This document shows positions 8,680 to 16,907 of a DNA stretch of 64,000 nucleotides, piece by piece (position 1 is the first letter of the stretch; every line of letters starts with the position of its first letter). The position numbers and the translations under genes were made by a program. The notes beneath the pieces are model-generated. The model did no database searches. It was given only the letters and a program-made list of their open reading frames with translations, and had not been told where the DNA came from. Source of the stretch: Anaerolineae bacterium. GTDB taxonomy: Bacteria > Chloroflexota > Anaerolineae > Aggregatilineales > Phototrophicaceae. The DNA lies in the NCBI GenBank assembly GCA_020849765.1, contig JADLAY010000072.1:82643-146642 (forward strand), in the 5' to 3' direction.

Positions 8680-9444
8680 TCAAATAAGGTTCGCATCCCC
8701 CCTCCGGCGGGCATCATCTTCGGCAAATTCGGCCAGCAGATAGCGATCCGCCTCGGATAGATCGGCCTTGAGCAGCAGATCCGGGCGATTTTGCCACGTC
8801 CGGCGCAGACCTTCCGCGCGCCGCCAGCGCTCGACTTCGGCATGATTACCATCCTGGAGCACCTGCGGCACCGTCAGCCCACGGTAGATCTGCGGGCGCG
8901 TGTAGTGCGGGCCTTCGAGGATGCCATCGGCATGACTATCGCGATCCGCCGCACCCTCCGCGCCGAGCACGCCGGGGATGTGGCGGATGACGGCGTCGAT
9001 GACGACCATCGCCGCCAGCTCGCCGCCCGTCAGCACGTAGTCACCGATGCTGATCTCATCCGTGATGACCAACTGGCGCACGCGGTCGTCGATGCCTTCG
9101 TAGCGACCGCAGACCATCACGAGACGCTCGTGCTGGGCCAGCTCGGTCGCGATCTGGTGCGAAAAGACGCGTCCCTGCGGCGTCATCAGGATGACGGGCG
9201 TGCCCGGCGCGGCCTCTTGCAGCGCGAACTCGACCGCGTCGACGACCGGCTGCGGCTTCATGATCATTCCGCCGCCGCCGCCATAGGGCGTGTCGTCCGC
9301 CGTGTGATGGCGGTCGGTCGTGAAGTCGCGGATCTGAACGAAGCGCAGATCGAGCAAGCCCCGATCGCGCGCCTTCCAGAGCATACTCTCGGTCATCGGC
9401 CCGTCGAACAGCGCCGGAAAGAGGGTGACGACATCAATACGCAT
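8680..9444 (-). CDS. trmD: tRNA (guanine37-N1)-methyltransferase TrmD
   Basis: TrmD methylates G37 of tRNAs reading CNN codons using SAM and prevents +1 frameshifting. The protein has about 254 residues, a normal length. Family motifs are visible in order: MRIDVVTLFPALFDGP at the start, TPYGGGGGMIMKPQPV, LVMVCGRYEGIDDRV, EISIGDYVLTGGELAAM in the trefoil-knot SAM site, and GPHYTRP near the C-terminus. ATG 9444 is preferred to the upstream in-frame start because GGAAAGG precedes it at good spacing and homologues begin at this Met. The usual neighbours (rpsP, rimM, rplS) are not next to it, so the gene is detached from its common operon. Confidence 0.97.
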   Translation of the reverse strand: MRIDVVTLFPALFDGPMTESMLWKARDRGLLDLRFVQIRDFTTDRHHTADDTPYGGGGGMIMKPQPVVDAVEFALQEAAPGTPVILMTPQGRVFSHQIATELAQHERLVMVCGRYEGIDDRVRQLVITDEISIGDYVLTGGELAAMVVIDAVIRHIPGVLGAEGAADRDSHADGILEGPHYTRPQIYRGLTVPQVLQDGNHAEVERWRRAEGLRRTWQNRPDLLLKADLSEADRYLLAEFAEDDARRRGDANLI

Positions 9445-9548
9445 ATTTCGCCTTTCCATGGTGAGCGCAGGCAAATTGTAGCTTGCGAGCCGCTAGCATC
9501 AACCCGATAATCGGGAAAGTGTTGACGGCGACTCAGGAGCGATGCGCC

Positions 9549-9908
9549 ATGGATGCACCGACTTATGCGGTCTGGATCAAGACGGGCGATCAGGCGCTTG
9601 GCGGCACTGACTCGAACGTCTATATCATGCTCTACGGCCAGGCGGGCCAGACGGACTGGATCTTTTTGCCGACCGAAGACATCTTCGCCTTCGAAGAAGG
9701 CAGTGTGGACAAGTTCATGCTGGTTGCGCCGGACGTGGGGCCGCTGACACGCTGCTGTGTCGGGCACGATGCCAGCGCCGACTCCGGCTGGTATGTGCAG
9801 GAAGTGCGCGTCGAACACGTGGCGAGTGGCCAGGCGTGGACGTTCACTTTCAATGCCTGGGTTGGTGAAGAAGAAGCCGGACGACGCGCAGTATGCGTAG
9901 ATGCGTAA
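9549..9908 (+). CDS. PLAT/LH2 domain protein
   Basis: 119 residues that are almost entirely one PLAT (LH2) beta-sandwich: YAVWIKTGDQALGGTDSNVY, then FEEGSVDKFML, APDVGPLTRCCVGHDAS, SGWYVQEVRVE and WTFTFNAWV. PLAT domains bind lipid or protein partners in eukaryotic lipases and lipoxygenases and are sporadic in bacteria. No signal peptide is seen. ATG 9549 has a CAGGAG box 7 nt upstream. The end of the gene overlaps the next lipoprotein gene by 16 bp, so the two are probably co-translated. Function in this organism is unknown. Confidence 0.85.
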   Translation: MDAPTYAVWIKTGDQALGGTDSNVYIMLYGQAGQTDWIFLPTEDIFAFEEGSVDKFMLVAPDVGPLTRCCVGHDASADSGWYVQEVRVEHVASGQAWTFTFNAWVGEEEAGRRAVCVDA

Positions 9909-10327
9909 CATTGCTGGCCGTGGGCCTGCTGCTGGCCCTGAGCGCCTGCAATCTGAGCACGGAAGCGCCGACGCCGACCCCTGAACGGATCGTCCCGACG
10001 GTCGAATTCCTGTACCCGACCAACGGCAGCCTCGTGGTCGAGGGCACTGACGTGCAGATCGAACTGCTGGCGCAAGACTCGCGCGGCAGCGGCGTGGCCC
10101 GCGTCGAATTGTACGTCGATGACCAGCCGCATCAGGATGGTGCGCCGGTCGTCAGTTCCGCCGTCTCGGTCTTCACCGTCGACATGAACTGGCTGGCCGA
10201 AGGAGTCGGGCTGCACGCGCTGTCCGCCATCGCCTACCGGGCGGATGGTACAGCGAGCGATGCCGCGACGATCAGCCTGGAAGTCATCTCGCGTGACGAT
10301 ACCGGCACTGCGAACGCCGGATCCTAG
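9893..10327 (+). CDS. Lipoprotein with Ig-like domain
   Basis: 144 residues. The N-terminus is a lipoprotein signal (MRRCVTLLAVGLLLALSAC) with lipobox LSAC, followed by a short TPTPE linker. The rest is one beta-sandwich resembling bacterial Ig-like domains: PTVEFLYPTNGSLVVEGTDV, VARVELYVDDQ, GLHALSAIAYRADGTAS. It is expected to be anchored outside the membrane. It overlaps the PLAT gene by 16 bp and is followed 22 bp later by the next gene, so it sits inside a four-gene run. Confidence 0.8.
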   Translation: MRRCVTLLAVGLLLALSACNLSTEAPTPTPERIVPTVEFLYPTNGSLVVEGTDVQIELLAQDSRGSGVARVELYVDDQPHQDGAPVVSSAVSVFTVDMNWLAEGVGLHALSAIAYRADGTASDAATISLEVISRDDTGTANAGS

Positions 10328-10349
10328 ACGAATGTGAGGTTTTCGCCGG

Positions 10350-10733
10350 ATGAATTATCTGGTTCGCCCGAACGGGCCGCCTTTCCTCGATCAGCTTGCC
10401 GAAGCCGACCAGCGCTACCTGCACGCGCACTTCGACGCCCACCCGGCGGAGCTGACCGTCGATAAGATCGTCATCCCATGGCAGAACATCGACGAGATTG
10501 AGGTGGTCAAGGCCGCGCGGCGCGGGGATTTTTCCGGCTGGATCGTGCGCAAGGTCATCTACCAGGAGGAGCGCTATCACGTTGGCATCTACTTTGGAGA
10601 TCATGAGCAGGTCTTGCCCAACGTGACGCTGGCGGTCGCCCGCTACGTGGCCGGGGCGATCGCGTATTACATGCAGACTCCGATCAAGTACACTGGCGTC
10701 GACGACATCGCGCAAACCGCCCCGCGCGATTGA
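10350..10733 (+). CDS. Uncharacterised 127-residue protein
   Basis: I do not recognise a family. It is a small soluble protein without signal peptide or cysteines. It begins MNYLVRPNGPPFLDQLAEAD and continues with alternating strands (KIVIPWQNIDEIEVV, YHVGIYFGDHEQVLP) and a helix near the end (LAVARYVAGAIAYYMQ), a pattern that could fit a PH-like fold. It lies between two lipoprotein genes on the same strand. Its stop codon is 5 nt before the ATG of the following lipoprotein gene, so it is in the operon. Confidence 0.75.
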   Translation: MNYLVRPNGPPFLDQLAEADQRYLHAHFDAHPAELTVDKIVIPWQNIDEIEVVKAARRGDFSGWIVRKVIYQEERYHVGIYFGDHEQVLPNVTLAVARYVAGAIAYYMQTPIKYTGVDDIAQTAPRD

Positions 10734-10738
10734 CGCCC

Positions 10739-11938
10739 ATGCAGCGGCTCCCCAACGTCCTCGCACTGGCGCTGCTCATCCTCACAGGGGTGACGGGCTG
10801 CGCGCCCGCCAGCCCGGATCAACCTTTCTGGAACATCATGACAGTCGCACAGGCCGAACAGAGCGAGCCGCCCGCCCTCGCCGTGGTCGATGGCGCGGTC
10901 GTGGCTGCCTGGGTCGGCGCGGATACGCGGGGCGTGCATCACGACGCGCGCATGATCGGCGCCGATGGCCCCGGCGAGATCATGACACTGCCACTGCCAC
11001 CGCGCCAGCCGCGCGCTCAGCAGCTCGCCCCCGGCAGTCATGGCACAGTGCACTTGCTGTGGTTGGATGCGGACGAAGACGGCGCCATCCGCCTGTACAG
11101 CGCGCTGATCAGCATCCCCGATCTGACGGTGCTGCGCGGCCCGACCACGATCAGCGATCAACCCGCCCTGCGCTACGCGGCGCTGCCGGAACCGGGCGGG
11201 AGCGTTTTGGTCGCCTGGGCGGGTGGGCATCCCGCCGAGCCTGGCGTGACGATCCAGCGCATCGACAATGAGGGTCGCCCGACCGAGCAGATCGGGCGCA
11301 TTCAAGCGGCCAACTTCCCCAGCCTGCTGCGCGTCGGCAATGATGTGCACGTCTTCTGGCTGAGCGAGCAGGACGGCGCTGCCTACCGCACGATCATCGA
11401 AAACGATCACCTGCAAGCGAGCCGACGGCTGACCTCGTCGCCGAACCAGACCGCGGGCGACCGCCTGCTCGATCTACGCGCGGGGGCCGATCGGAGCTAC
11501 ATCTCGCTGTTCTGGAATCTGGCGCGGGCGGATGGTGTCTGCGAAACGTGGTTTAGTAGCGCGGCGAGCGACGATCTGTACCTGCCGCCGCCTACCCCGC
11601 TCATGCTCGCGGCGGATGCAGACTCCGGCGTCGAGACGGGCTTCAACAGCGGCATCGTGTCGAGCGCTCACGCTGGCGATACGCCGGCGTGCATGGCCGC
11701 GCCTCTGAGCGAAAGTGGCGACACACTGCCCATCGCCGCGCAGATAGGCCCGGACATGGCAATCATCTATTTCCGCGATGGGCAACTTCTCGGCCAGCAG
11801 ATTGTCACGTCCGGCACAGACGTGCTGCGCCCGCCCGTCCTCTTGAGCGACGGCGAGCGCAACCTGTATCTCGGCTGGTCGGCGCCAACGGCGACCGGCG
11901 TGGCCGATCTTATGCTGGCGCGGTCAGGCGCGCGCTAG
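10739..11938 (+). CDS. Lipoprotein with possible beta-propeller domain
   Basis: About 399 residues. It starts with a lipoprotein signal (LALALLILTGVTGCAPAS, lipobox VTGC). The mature part has a recurring pattern of short strands (ALAVVDGAVVAAWVGAD, GTVHLLWLDADEDG, GSVLVAWAGG, NDVHVFWLSEQDG, RSYISLFWNLA, RNLYLGWSAPT), spaced like blades of a sialidase-type beta-propeller. No catalytic residues could be assigned, so it may be a binding protein. ATG 10739 is preferred over TTG 10730. It is the last gene of the run 9549-11938 and ends against a convergent gene, overlapping it by 4 bp. Confidence 0.78.
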   Translation: MQRLPNVLALALLILTGVTGCAPASPDQPFWNIMTVAQAEQSEPPALAVVDGAVVAAWVGADTRGVHHDARMIGADGPGEIMTLPLPPRQPRAQQLAPGSHGTVHLLWLDADEDGAIRLYSALISIPDLTVLRGPTTISDQPALRYAALPEPGGSVLVAWAGGHPAEPGVTIQRIDNEGRPTEQIGRIQAANFPSLLRVGNDVHVFWLSEQDGAAYRTIIENDHLQASRRLTSSPNQTAGDRLLDLRAGADRSYISLFWNLARADGVCETWFSSAASDDLYLPPPTPLMLAADADSGVETGFNSGIVSSAHAGDTPACMAAPLSESGDTLPIAAQIGPDMAIIYFRDGQLLGQQIVTSGTDVLRPPVLLSDGERNLYLGWSAPTATGVADLMLARSGAR

Positions 11939-12282
11939 CAGGTGTACTTAGACAGCAGTTCGAGGATTTCGTCGGCGGCGTTGGCGATGTCCGCCTGGCC
12001 CGTCGTTTCCGCCTGCCGCTTGATCTGCTCGACGCCAGTCGAGTGCAGGCTGCGAAAATCGCCGTAGGGCAGCACGTAACGGTCTTTCGAGCCGTCCTGC
12101 GCCTCGGTATTGACAGCCAGGTGCCAGCGGGCGAAGGCATCCAGACCATGTTCGGCAATGTAGCGGTCTTCAGCCGCATCCGAAGGACGGTTTTCATCCC
12201 AGACGGAGTTCAGGCGAAAGTCCGCCTTCTTGACCAGATCGATTGCCTGTTCCAACCCATCCTGATTGACGACCAGTGCCAT
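11935..12282 (-). CDS. Conserved small hypothetical protein (115 aa)
   Basis: A soluble 115-residue protein. The segment SDAAEDRYIAEHGLDAFARW followed by HLAVNTEAQ and RYVLPYGDFRSLHSTGV resembles a family of small uncharacterised bacterial proteins with a conserved PYGDF and HG...YxxWHL pattern; this resemblance is from memory. A helix follows (ADIANAADEILELLSK). No enzyme motif is recognised. It converges on the lipoprotein gene with a 4-bp overlap and is downstream of the paired single-pass genes at 12350-13653 on the same strand. Confidence 0.78.
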   Translation of the reverse strand: MALVVNQDGLEQAIDLVKKADFRLNSVWDENRPSDAAEDRYIAEHGLDAFARWHLAVNTEAQDGSKDRYVLPYGDFRSLHSTGVEQIKRQAETTGQADIANAADEILELLSKYTC

Positions 12283-12349
12283 CTCCCACCTCCATAACGA
12301 TAAACGTGCGTCCTAAAGCTCTGATCGCGCGGCAATCGACATCCTTACG

Positions 12350-13273
12350 CTAACCGACCGGGCGGAACACCACACGATAGGTGATGACCGAGCGTCCACC
12401 GCCCTCCAGCGGGCATGACGTCGCCGTCAACGGCTGCGACGGATCGGCGCGGCCAGGCATGTCGACGACGTAGCTCAATCCAGGTTGCATCTCAAAATCG
12501 GCGTAACCGGGGCCGCGCTCCGGCTTGAGGCCGGTGGCAAATGTGCTCTCACCGCCATCCCAGGTAACACGCACTTGCTGGCCGGGGATGCCCTGGCCGT
12601 TGAAATCGACCACCTGCACCTCGATCAGCCCCGGACGGCTGGCGCTGCACGAGGTCGGGATGTTGGCGATCTCGAAGTCGCTTTGCGGCGGGCTGGTCGG
12701 CACGATCACGAGCGTCGGCGTCCCGGCCGCGCGATCGACCGCGCCGGGGGTCGGCGTCTTGGTGGCGGGCGGCGTCAGGGTCGGCGTCGGCGGCTCGATG
12801 CGCACGACCTGCGGCGCAGGCGTATCGTCCAGCAGGATCAACGTGTCCGCGCAGCCGCTGCGCCCTTGAAGCTGGTAGAAGGTCATCATGGCGCGGACGG
12901 CGCGCAGGCCGCTGCTGTTGTTGGCATAGCCTTCGGTCGTCAGCGTGCAGGCGACGTCTGCGACTTCCTGGATGAAGTCACGCGGCAGGCGCAGAGATGC
13001 CAGGCGCTGCGTCGCCAGGTTGAGATCGGCATTGTGGCTGTAATCGAGCATGACTGCGACGATGTACTGGGCGCGGTCGGCCTCGTTCAACTGCCACGGC
13101 TGCGTATCGAACTCCTCGACCGGGTCGAACACCCACGTGTAGCCCAATCCCGCGGCGATGCCCAGGATAAGGCCGAGGATGACGCCCGTCCACGAGATGA
13201 ATGAGCGCGGTCGCTGGTAGCGTTCGGCGACGCGCGGCGTATGGTCGAATTCGGGCAAGGTGTCCGGTTTCAT
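12350..13273 (-). CDS. Single-pass membrane protein with Pro/Thr linker and Ig-like tail
   Basis: 307 residues. A cytoplasmic N-terminus (~25 aa) precedes one membrane helix (WTGVILGLILGIAAGLGYTW). Then come a helical domain (~60-150; NEADRAQYIVAVMLDYSH, LNLATQRLASL), a Pro/Thr-rich linker (TPTLTPPATKTPTPG) and a C-terminal beta domain (LIEVQVVDFNGQGIPGQQV, RVTWDGGE) resembling bacterial Ig-like folds. It overlaps the preceding gene by 4 bp. The N-terminal half (TM plus helical repeat) is related to the upstream protein, so the two probably act together at the cell surface. Function unknown. Confidence 0.78.
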   Translation of the reverse strand: MKPDTLPEFDHTPRVAERYQRPRSFISWTGVILGLILGIAAGLGYTWVFDPVEEFDTQPWQLNEADRAQYIVAVMLDYSHNADLNLATQRLASLRLPRDFIQEVADVACTLTTEGYANNSSGLRAVRAMMTFYQLQGRSGCADTLILLDDTPAPQVVRIEPPTPTLTPPATKTPTPGAVDRAAGTPTLVIVPTSPPQSDFEIANIPTSCSASRPGLIEVQVVDFNGQGIPGQQVRVTWDGGESTFATGLKPERGPGYADFEMQPGLSYVVDMPGRADPSQPLTATSCPLEGGGRSVITYRVVFRPVG

Positions 13274-13653
13274 GATCCCTGCCCCGGCATGTTGATCTGG
13301 CGATAGGGTTCCATGACCGGCGTCAGGCGTCCCATGCCCTCGGCGAGGTCGACCAGCAGGCGGATGTCATCCACGCCGCGCGAATTGGTGATGTAGCGCT
13401 CGGTGACTTCCTGGACATAAGCGGGCACGTTATCGACGCCGAGCACGCGCAGCCGTTCGATCGCGCCGTTGAGATCGCCGTCGTCGGCGTAGGCGCCTGC
13501 GATCATCAGCGTGTAGTCGTCTTTTTCGTTCTGGGCGAGCGCACTGGCAGGGCTATCGACAAATTCGACCGGAAACTGCACCCAGCCGAGATACAGGCCG
13601 ATCCCGGCTCCGAGCAGGAGCGCGATCAAAAATGACACGAGAAACCGTCTCAT
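13270..13653 (-). CDS. Small single-pass membrane protein, paralogue of its neighbour
   Basis: 127 residues with an N-terminal membrane helix (MRRFLVSFLIALLLGAGIGL) and an external helical domain. LAQNEKDDYTLMIAGAYADD and LNGAIERLRVLGVDNVPAYV parallel NEADRAQYIVAVMLDYSH and LNLATQRLASLRLPRDFI of the next gene. It lacks the linker and Ig-like tail. The helical domain looks TPR-like (inference). It is the first gene of a coupled pair (ATGA overlap). No function can be named. Confidence 0.75.
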   Translation of the reverse strand: MRRFLVSFLIALLLGAGIGLYLGWVQFPVEFVDSPASALAQNEKDDYTLMIAGAYADDGDLNGAIERLRVLGVDNVPAYVQEVTERYITNSRGVDDIRLLVDLAEGMGRLTPVMEPYRQINMPGQGS

Positions 13654-13810
13654 GGATCATCCGATGCTGTGTGAAGGTACGCTGCGATTATAGCGCAGCG
13701 CGCAGACGGGCAAGAGTGAAGACGCATCGGGCACGCGATCGCGTAGGTGAAGCGCACGTGGCATCAAATTGACTTCGCCTCAGGGAGGACGTACTATAAG
13801 CCGTCAGAGG

Positions 13811-13839
13811 CAAACAAAAACCAGGTTTGATACCTGGTC
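13811..13839 (-). terminator. Intrinsic terminator of the tRNA-Leu gene
   Basis: On the minus strand ACCAGGT and ACCTGGT form a 7-bp stem with a 5-nt loop, followed by TTTTTGTTTG. It lies 11 nt downstream of the tRNA 3' end. Confidence 0.8.
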
Positions 13840-13849
13840 TCTGCTGAGG

Positions 13850-13932
13850 TGCCGGAGGTGGGAGTCGAACCCACACGCCCTTGCGGACAATTGATTTTGA
13901 GTCAATCGCGTCTGCCATTTCGCCACTCCGGC
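13850..13932 (-). tRNA. tRNA-Leu (anticodon CAA)
   Basis: An 83-nt cloverleaf. The 7-bp acceptor stem is GCCGGAG/CTCCGGC with discriminator A. The anticodon stem is ATTGA/TCAAT around the loop CTCAAAA, giving anticodon CAA, which reads UUG. The T arm contains GGTTCGACTCC, and an extended variable arm (TGTCCGCAAGGGCG region) marks it as a class II tRNA. CCA is not encoded. It is transcribed away from the ECF sigma gene and is followed by its own terminator. Confidence 0.95.
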
Positions 13933-14006
13933 AGTGGCCTGTCAACTCGAAATGAGTGGCGTGATTTGAGATTGAGCAATCGTAAACACGAGCCGCAAAA
14001 TTGTCA

Positions 14007-14618
14007 ATGCCTGGCATCCCCGACGACGAATCGACGCTGATCACCCGCGCAAAACGCGGCAGCGTCGACGCCTTCAACACGCTGGTGCTGCGCTACCAGG
14101 ATGCTGCGTTCACGGTCGCCTACCGGCTGATGGGCGACAGCGCGGGCGCGGCGGATACGGCCCAGGACGCGATGATCGTCGCCTACCGCAAGCTGAGCAC
14201 TTTTCGCGGCGGCAACTTCCGCGCCTGGTTGCTGCGCATCGTCACCAACCGCTGTTATGACGAGCTGCGCCGGACTCAGCGGCGCCCGACCGTCTCGCTG
14301 AGCGGGTCTGCCGACGAGGATGCGCCCGAACCGCTCGAACTGCCCGACCCCGACGGCACGCCGGAAGAGCAAGCCCTGTCCAACGAACTGCAGCGCGCAA
14401 TTCAGGATTGCATCAATGCGCTCAACGTCGACCAGCGCCTGGTGCTGGTCTTGTGTGACGTCGAAGGCATGAGCTACGAGGAGATCGCCGAGCAGTCGGG
14501 CAACCAGTTGGGCACCGTGAAATCGAGATTGAGCCGGGCGCGTGCCAGCGTGCGCGATTGTTTGCAGGCCGTGAGGGAACTTCTGCCGTCTCAATTTCGT
14601 CTAAGAGAAGAATCGTAA
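14007..14618 (+). CDS. ECF-type RNA polymerase sigma factor
   Basis: 203 residues. Region sigma2 spans about 20-90 (AFNTLVLRYQDAAFTVAYRL, DTAQDAMIVAYRKLSTF, FRAWLLRIVTNRCYDELRR). Region sigma4 spans about 130-190 (LNVDQRLVLVLCDVEGMSYE, EIAEQSGNQLGTVKSRLSRA). The anti-sigma gene follows 28 bp downstream, the standard arrangement. ATG 14007 is preferred over TTG 14001. A possible promoter TTGAGC (13972) / CAAAAT (13996) ends only 5 nt before the ATG, so the message may be leaderless. The promoter is close to the divergent tRNA-Leu gene. The signal sensed is unknown. Confidence 0.93.
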   Translation: MPGIPDDESTLITRAKRGSVDAFNTLVLRYQDAAFTVAYRLMGDSAGAADTAQDAMIVAYRKLSTFRGGNFRAWLLRIVTNRCYDELRRTQRRPTVSLSGSADEDAPEPLELPDPDGTPEEQALSNELQRAIQDCINALNVDQRLVLVLCDVEGMSYEEIAEQSGNQLGTVKSRLSRARASVRDCLQAVRELLPSQFRLREES

Positions 14619-14646
14619 TGACCACGAAGGACACGTCGATCGGTTG

Positions 14647-15654
14647 ATGGGCATGGATGATCGCGAGCTGGAACTGCTGTCCGCCTACCTGGACGGCGCA
14701 CTGGACGAAAGCGAACGGCAGGCGCTGGAAGCGCGCCTGGCGCATGATGCCCCCTTGCAACGTGAACTCGACCTCTTGCGAGAGACGAAGCAGCTCATCG
14801 GCGCGCTGCCGACGCTGCGAGCGCCGCGCAACCTGACGATTACGCAGCGAACTCAACAAAGGCGCCAGCAGCCGCTCGTGCTCTCGCCATGGATCAGCAG
14901 CTTGAGCGCCGTCGCGGCGGCCTTCATGCTGATCGCCGGGTTCGTGCTGCTCAATCGGGCGCCCGCGCCGCAGTCCTTTGAGGGCACGGTGGCGCAAACT
15001 GCCGTCGGCATGAATGTGACGCCGGAAACGGCACTGCGGGCGGCGCCGTCCGTCGCAGTTGCGCCGTCTGCCACACAGGCCATCCTTCAGGCGGAAGAAA
15101 GCGGCAGCGCAGAAAGCGCACAGGCCTCGGCACCGGAAGCCAGCGCCGACGAAGCGATGGCGAACAACGATCAGGCTGCCGGTGCTGCCGCCCCCATGCC
15201 GACGCTGCTGCCTGCGCCCAGTGCCGAACTCCCCTACGATCTCATCGCGCCCGCCGCGCCCGACTCTGAGGATGGCAGCGGTGAAGTCGATCAGGGTCAG
15301 GAACGCGAAATGATGCAGAGCGTCGTCCCGTCGGAAGCGCCGGGCGCGTCGGCAGCCCTGGGTGCCATAGCCGCGACCGCATCCGCCGCGACACCGCCCG
15401 TCGCACAACAGCAGTCAGATGCCTTCGTCGCGCCGACAGCGACGGCCTTGGCGACACTGCCGCCGACCGCGAGCCCAGCCCCAAGCCCAACGCTGACGTC
15501 CACGGCAGTTCCGGCGGAAGTGCCCACGCTTGCCCCGGTGGCCGCGCACGAGACAGGCAATGACTCAGGCGGCATCGTCCTGCTGATTGCGGGTGCGCTC
15601 TTGCTGCTGGTCGCGCTGGTCACGACCGTGCTGCGCCGGCGGCGGATCGCCTGA
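14647..15654 (+). CDS. Anti-sigma factor, membrane-spanning
   Basis: About 335 residues. The N-terminal ~60 residues (LELLSAYLDGALDESERQAL, EARLAHDAPLQRELDLLRE) match the anti-sigma fold but lack the His/Cys zinc motif of the ZAS subgroup. A first membrane helix follows (~85-105; SLSAVAAAFMLIAGFVLLN), then a ~200-residue Ala/Pro/Thr/Glu-rich low-complexity region, and a second membrane helix at the C-terminus (GGIVLLIAGALLLLVALVTT) before RRRRIA. The two helices would leave both ends in the cytoplasm with a long external loop, suitable for sensing by proteolysis (inference). The stop overlaps the start of the NUDIX gene (TGATG). ATG 14653 is an alternative start. Confidence 0.85.
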   Translation: MGMDDRELELLSAYLDGALDESERQALEARLAHDAPLQRELDLLRETKQLIGALPTLRAPRNLTITQRTQQRRQQPLVLSPWISSLSAVAAAFMLIAGFVLLNRAPAPQSFEGTVAQTAVGMNVTPETALRAAPSVAVAPSATQAILQAEESGSAESAQASAPEASADEAMANNDQAAGAAAPMPTLLPAPSAELPYDLIAPAAPDSEDGSGEVDQGQEREMMQSVVPSEAPGASAALGAIAATASAATPPVAQQQSDAFVAPTATALATLPPTASPAPSPTLTSTAVPAEVPTLAPVAAHETGNDSGGIVLLIAGALLLLVALVTTVLRRRRIA

Positions 15655-16151
15655 TGCGGGTCGCCAACTACTGCCCCGTCTGCGGCGCGCCGACCGTCAT
15701 GCAGGAGCGCTTTGGTCGCCAGCGTCCCGTATGCAGCCAGTGCAATCACACCATCTTCTTCGAGCCGAAGGTGGCCGTCGTCATCTTCGTGGTCGAGGGC
15801 GACCGCGTACTGCTGGTCGAACGCGCCAACGATCCGGCCAAAGGCACCTGGGCCTTACCGGCGGGCTTCGTCGACTCGGATGAAGATCCGCGCGACGCCG
15901 CCGCGCGCGAAACGCTGGAAGAGACCGGCTTAACCGTGGAAGTCACACACCTGCTGGATGTGCTGCACCGCCCCGATCCGCAAGGATTAGCGGATCTTGT
16001 CATCGCCTACCGCGCGCGGGTGACGGGTGGCGACTTGCAGGCGGGCGACGATGCCGCCGATGCCCGCTGGTTCACGCGCGATGTGCTGCCGATGATCGGC
16101 TTCAGGACGACGGAAATCCTCTTAGGGCGCTGGCCGCAGGACGAGGACTGA
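15654..16151 (+). CDS. NUDIX hydrolase with N-terminal zinc ribbon
   Basis: 165 residues. The N-terminus has a zinc ribbon (CPVC ... CSQC), as in the NudC branch. The complete NUDIX box is GFVDSDEDPRDAAARETLEE followed by TGL, matching Gx5Ex7REUxEExGU, so the Mg2+ site should be active. Such enzymes hydrolyse nucleoside diphosphates linked to another group; the exact substrate (NADH, ADP-ribose or other) cannot be read from the sequence. The start overlaps the anti-sigma stop by one base, so translation is coupled. The protein ends 10 bp before a convergent methyltransferase gene. Confidence 0.92.
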   Translation: MRVANYCPVCGAPTVMQERFGRQRPVCSQCNHTIFFEPKVAVVIFVVEGDRVLLVERANDPAKGTWALPAGFVDSDEDPRDAAARETLEETGLTVEVTHLLDVLHRPDPQGLADLVIAYRARVTGGDLQAGDDAADARWFTRDVLPMIGFRTTEILLGRWPQDED

Positions 16152-16160
16152 GCGCGTCGC

Positions 16161-16907
16161 TCAGGTGGGCTGCTTGCGCGCGATGCCGACCTGATTGACG
16201 CCGAGCGCCAGCGGCGTGAGCGTCGTCCGGGTGACGACCTGCATGAACGCCGGGAGACCAAACATGGCGAACTGGATCGCCTTGGGGATGACGGGCAAAT
16301 AGGGCACGTCCCACAGACCGTCGCCAAAGTGCGCCTCCATCTGCAGGTGATTCTGCGCGCACCAGGCGCGCCACTGCTCCGGCGGCTGCACGTTGATGTG
16401 CGTCTTGTCCTTGCCGATGGCGTCGTTGTCGCGGTCTTTGAAGCGGCGGAAGGCATAATCCGGGTGCGGCGTGGCGAACAGGAAGATGCCGCCCGGCTTG
16501 AGCAGTTGGCTCACCTGGCGAATGACATCCGCCGGATCGGCCAGGTGCTCGACCAGATGCAGCGCCACCACCACCGAGAAGGCGCCCTGCTCGAAAGCGC
16601 TCAGGTCGTCGGCGCTCATCTGGTAAGCTTCGGCGCGGGGCGCATTGCGTTTGGTGCTCTCGATGCTGTAATCGATCAGGTCGATGCCGGTGCACTCGAA
16701 ATCATCCTGCAGCAGGCTGAGCAAATCGCCCAATCCACAGCCGAGTTCGAGCAGCTTGCCGCCGGGCGGCGCATACCGGCGCACGAGCGCCGCGTAATAA
16801 CGACGCGCGAACCAATACATCGAAAACCGTCCCAGAGGACGATCAGCATAGTTCCACTTTTCGAAGTATTCGCGCGTATAGTGTTCCGTTGGCGCTTCTG
16901 ACGTCAT
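16161..16907 (-). CDS. Class I SAM-dependent methyltransferase
   Basis: 248 residues. The SAM-binding core is visible as GGKLLELGCGLGDLLSLLQ (motif I), an acidic residue at the end of strand 2 (FECTGIDLIDYS), and FSVVVALHLVEHLADPADV (motif IV/post-IV), with LLKPGGIFLFATPHPDY after it. This pattern is typical of methyltransferases of the UbiE/type 11 class, often found with glycan genes. The N-terminus HYTREYFEKWNYADRPLGRF is also seen in enzymes near polysaccharide clusters. Its start overlaps the upstream phosphoesterase by 4 bp. The substrate is unknown. Confidence 0.9.
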   Translation of the reverse strand: MTSEAPTEHYTREYFEKWNYADRPLGRFSMYWFARRYYAALVRRYAPPGGKLLELGCGLGDLLSLLQDDFECTGIDLIDYSIESTKRNAPRAEAYQMSADDLSAFEQGAFSVVVALHLVEHLADPADVIRQVSQLLKPGGIFLFATPHPDYAFRRFKDRDNDAIGKDKTHINVQPPEQWRAWCAQNHLQMEAHFGDGLWDVPYLPVIPKAIQFAMFGLPAFMQVVTRTTLTPLALGVNQVGIARKQPT

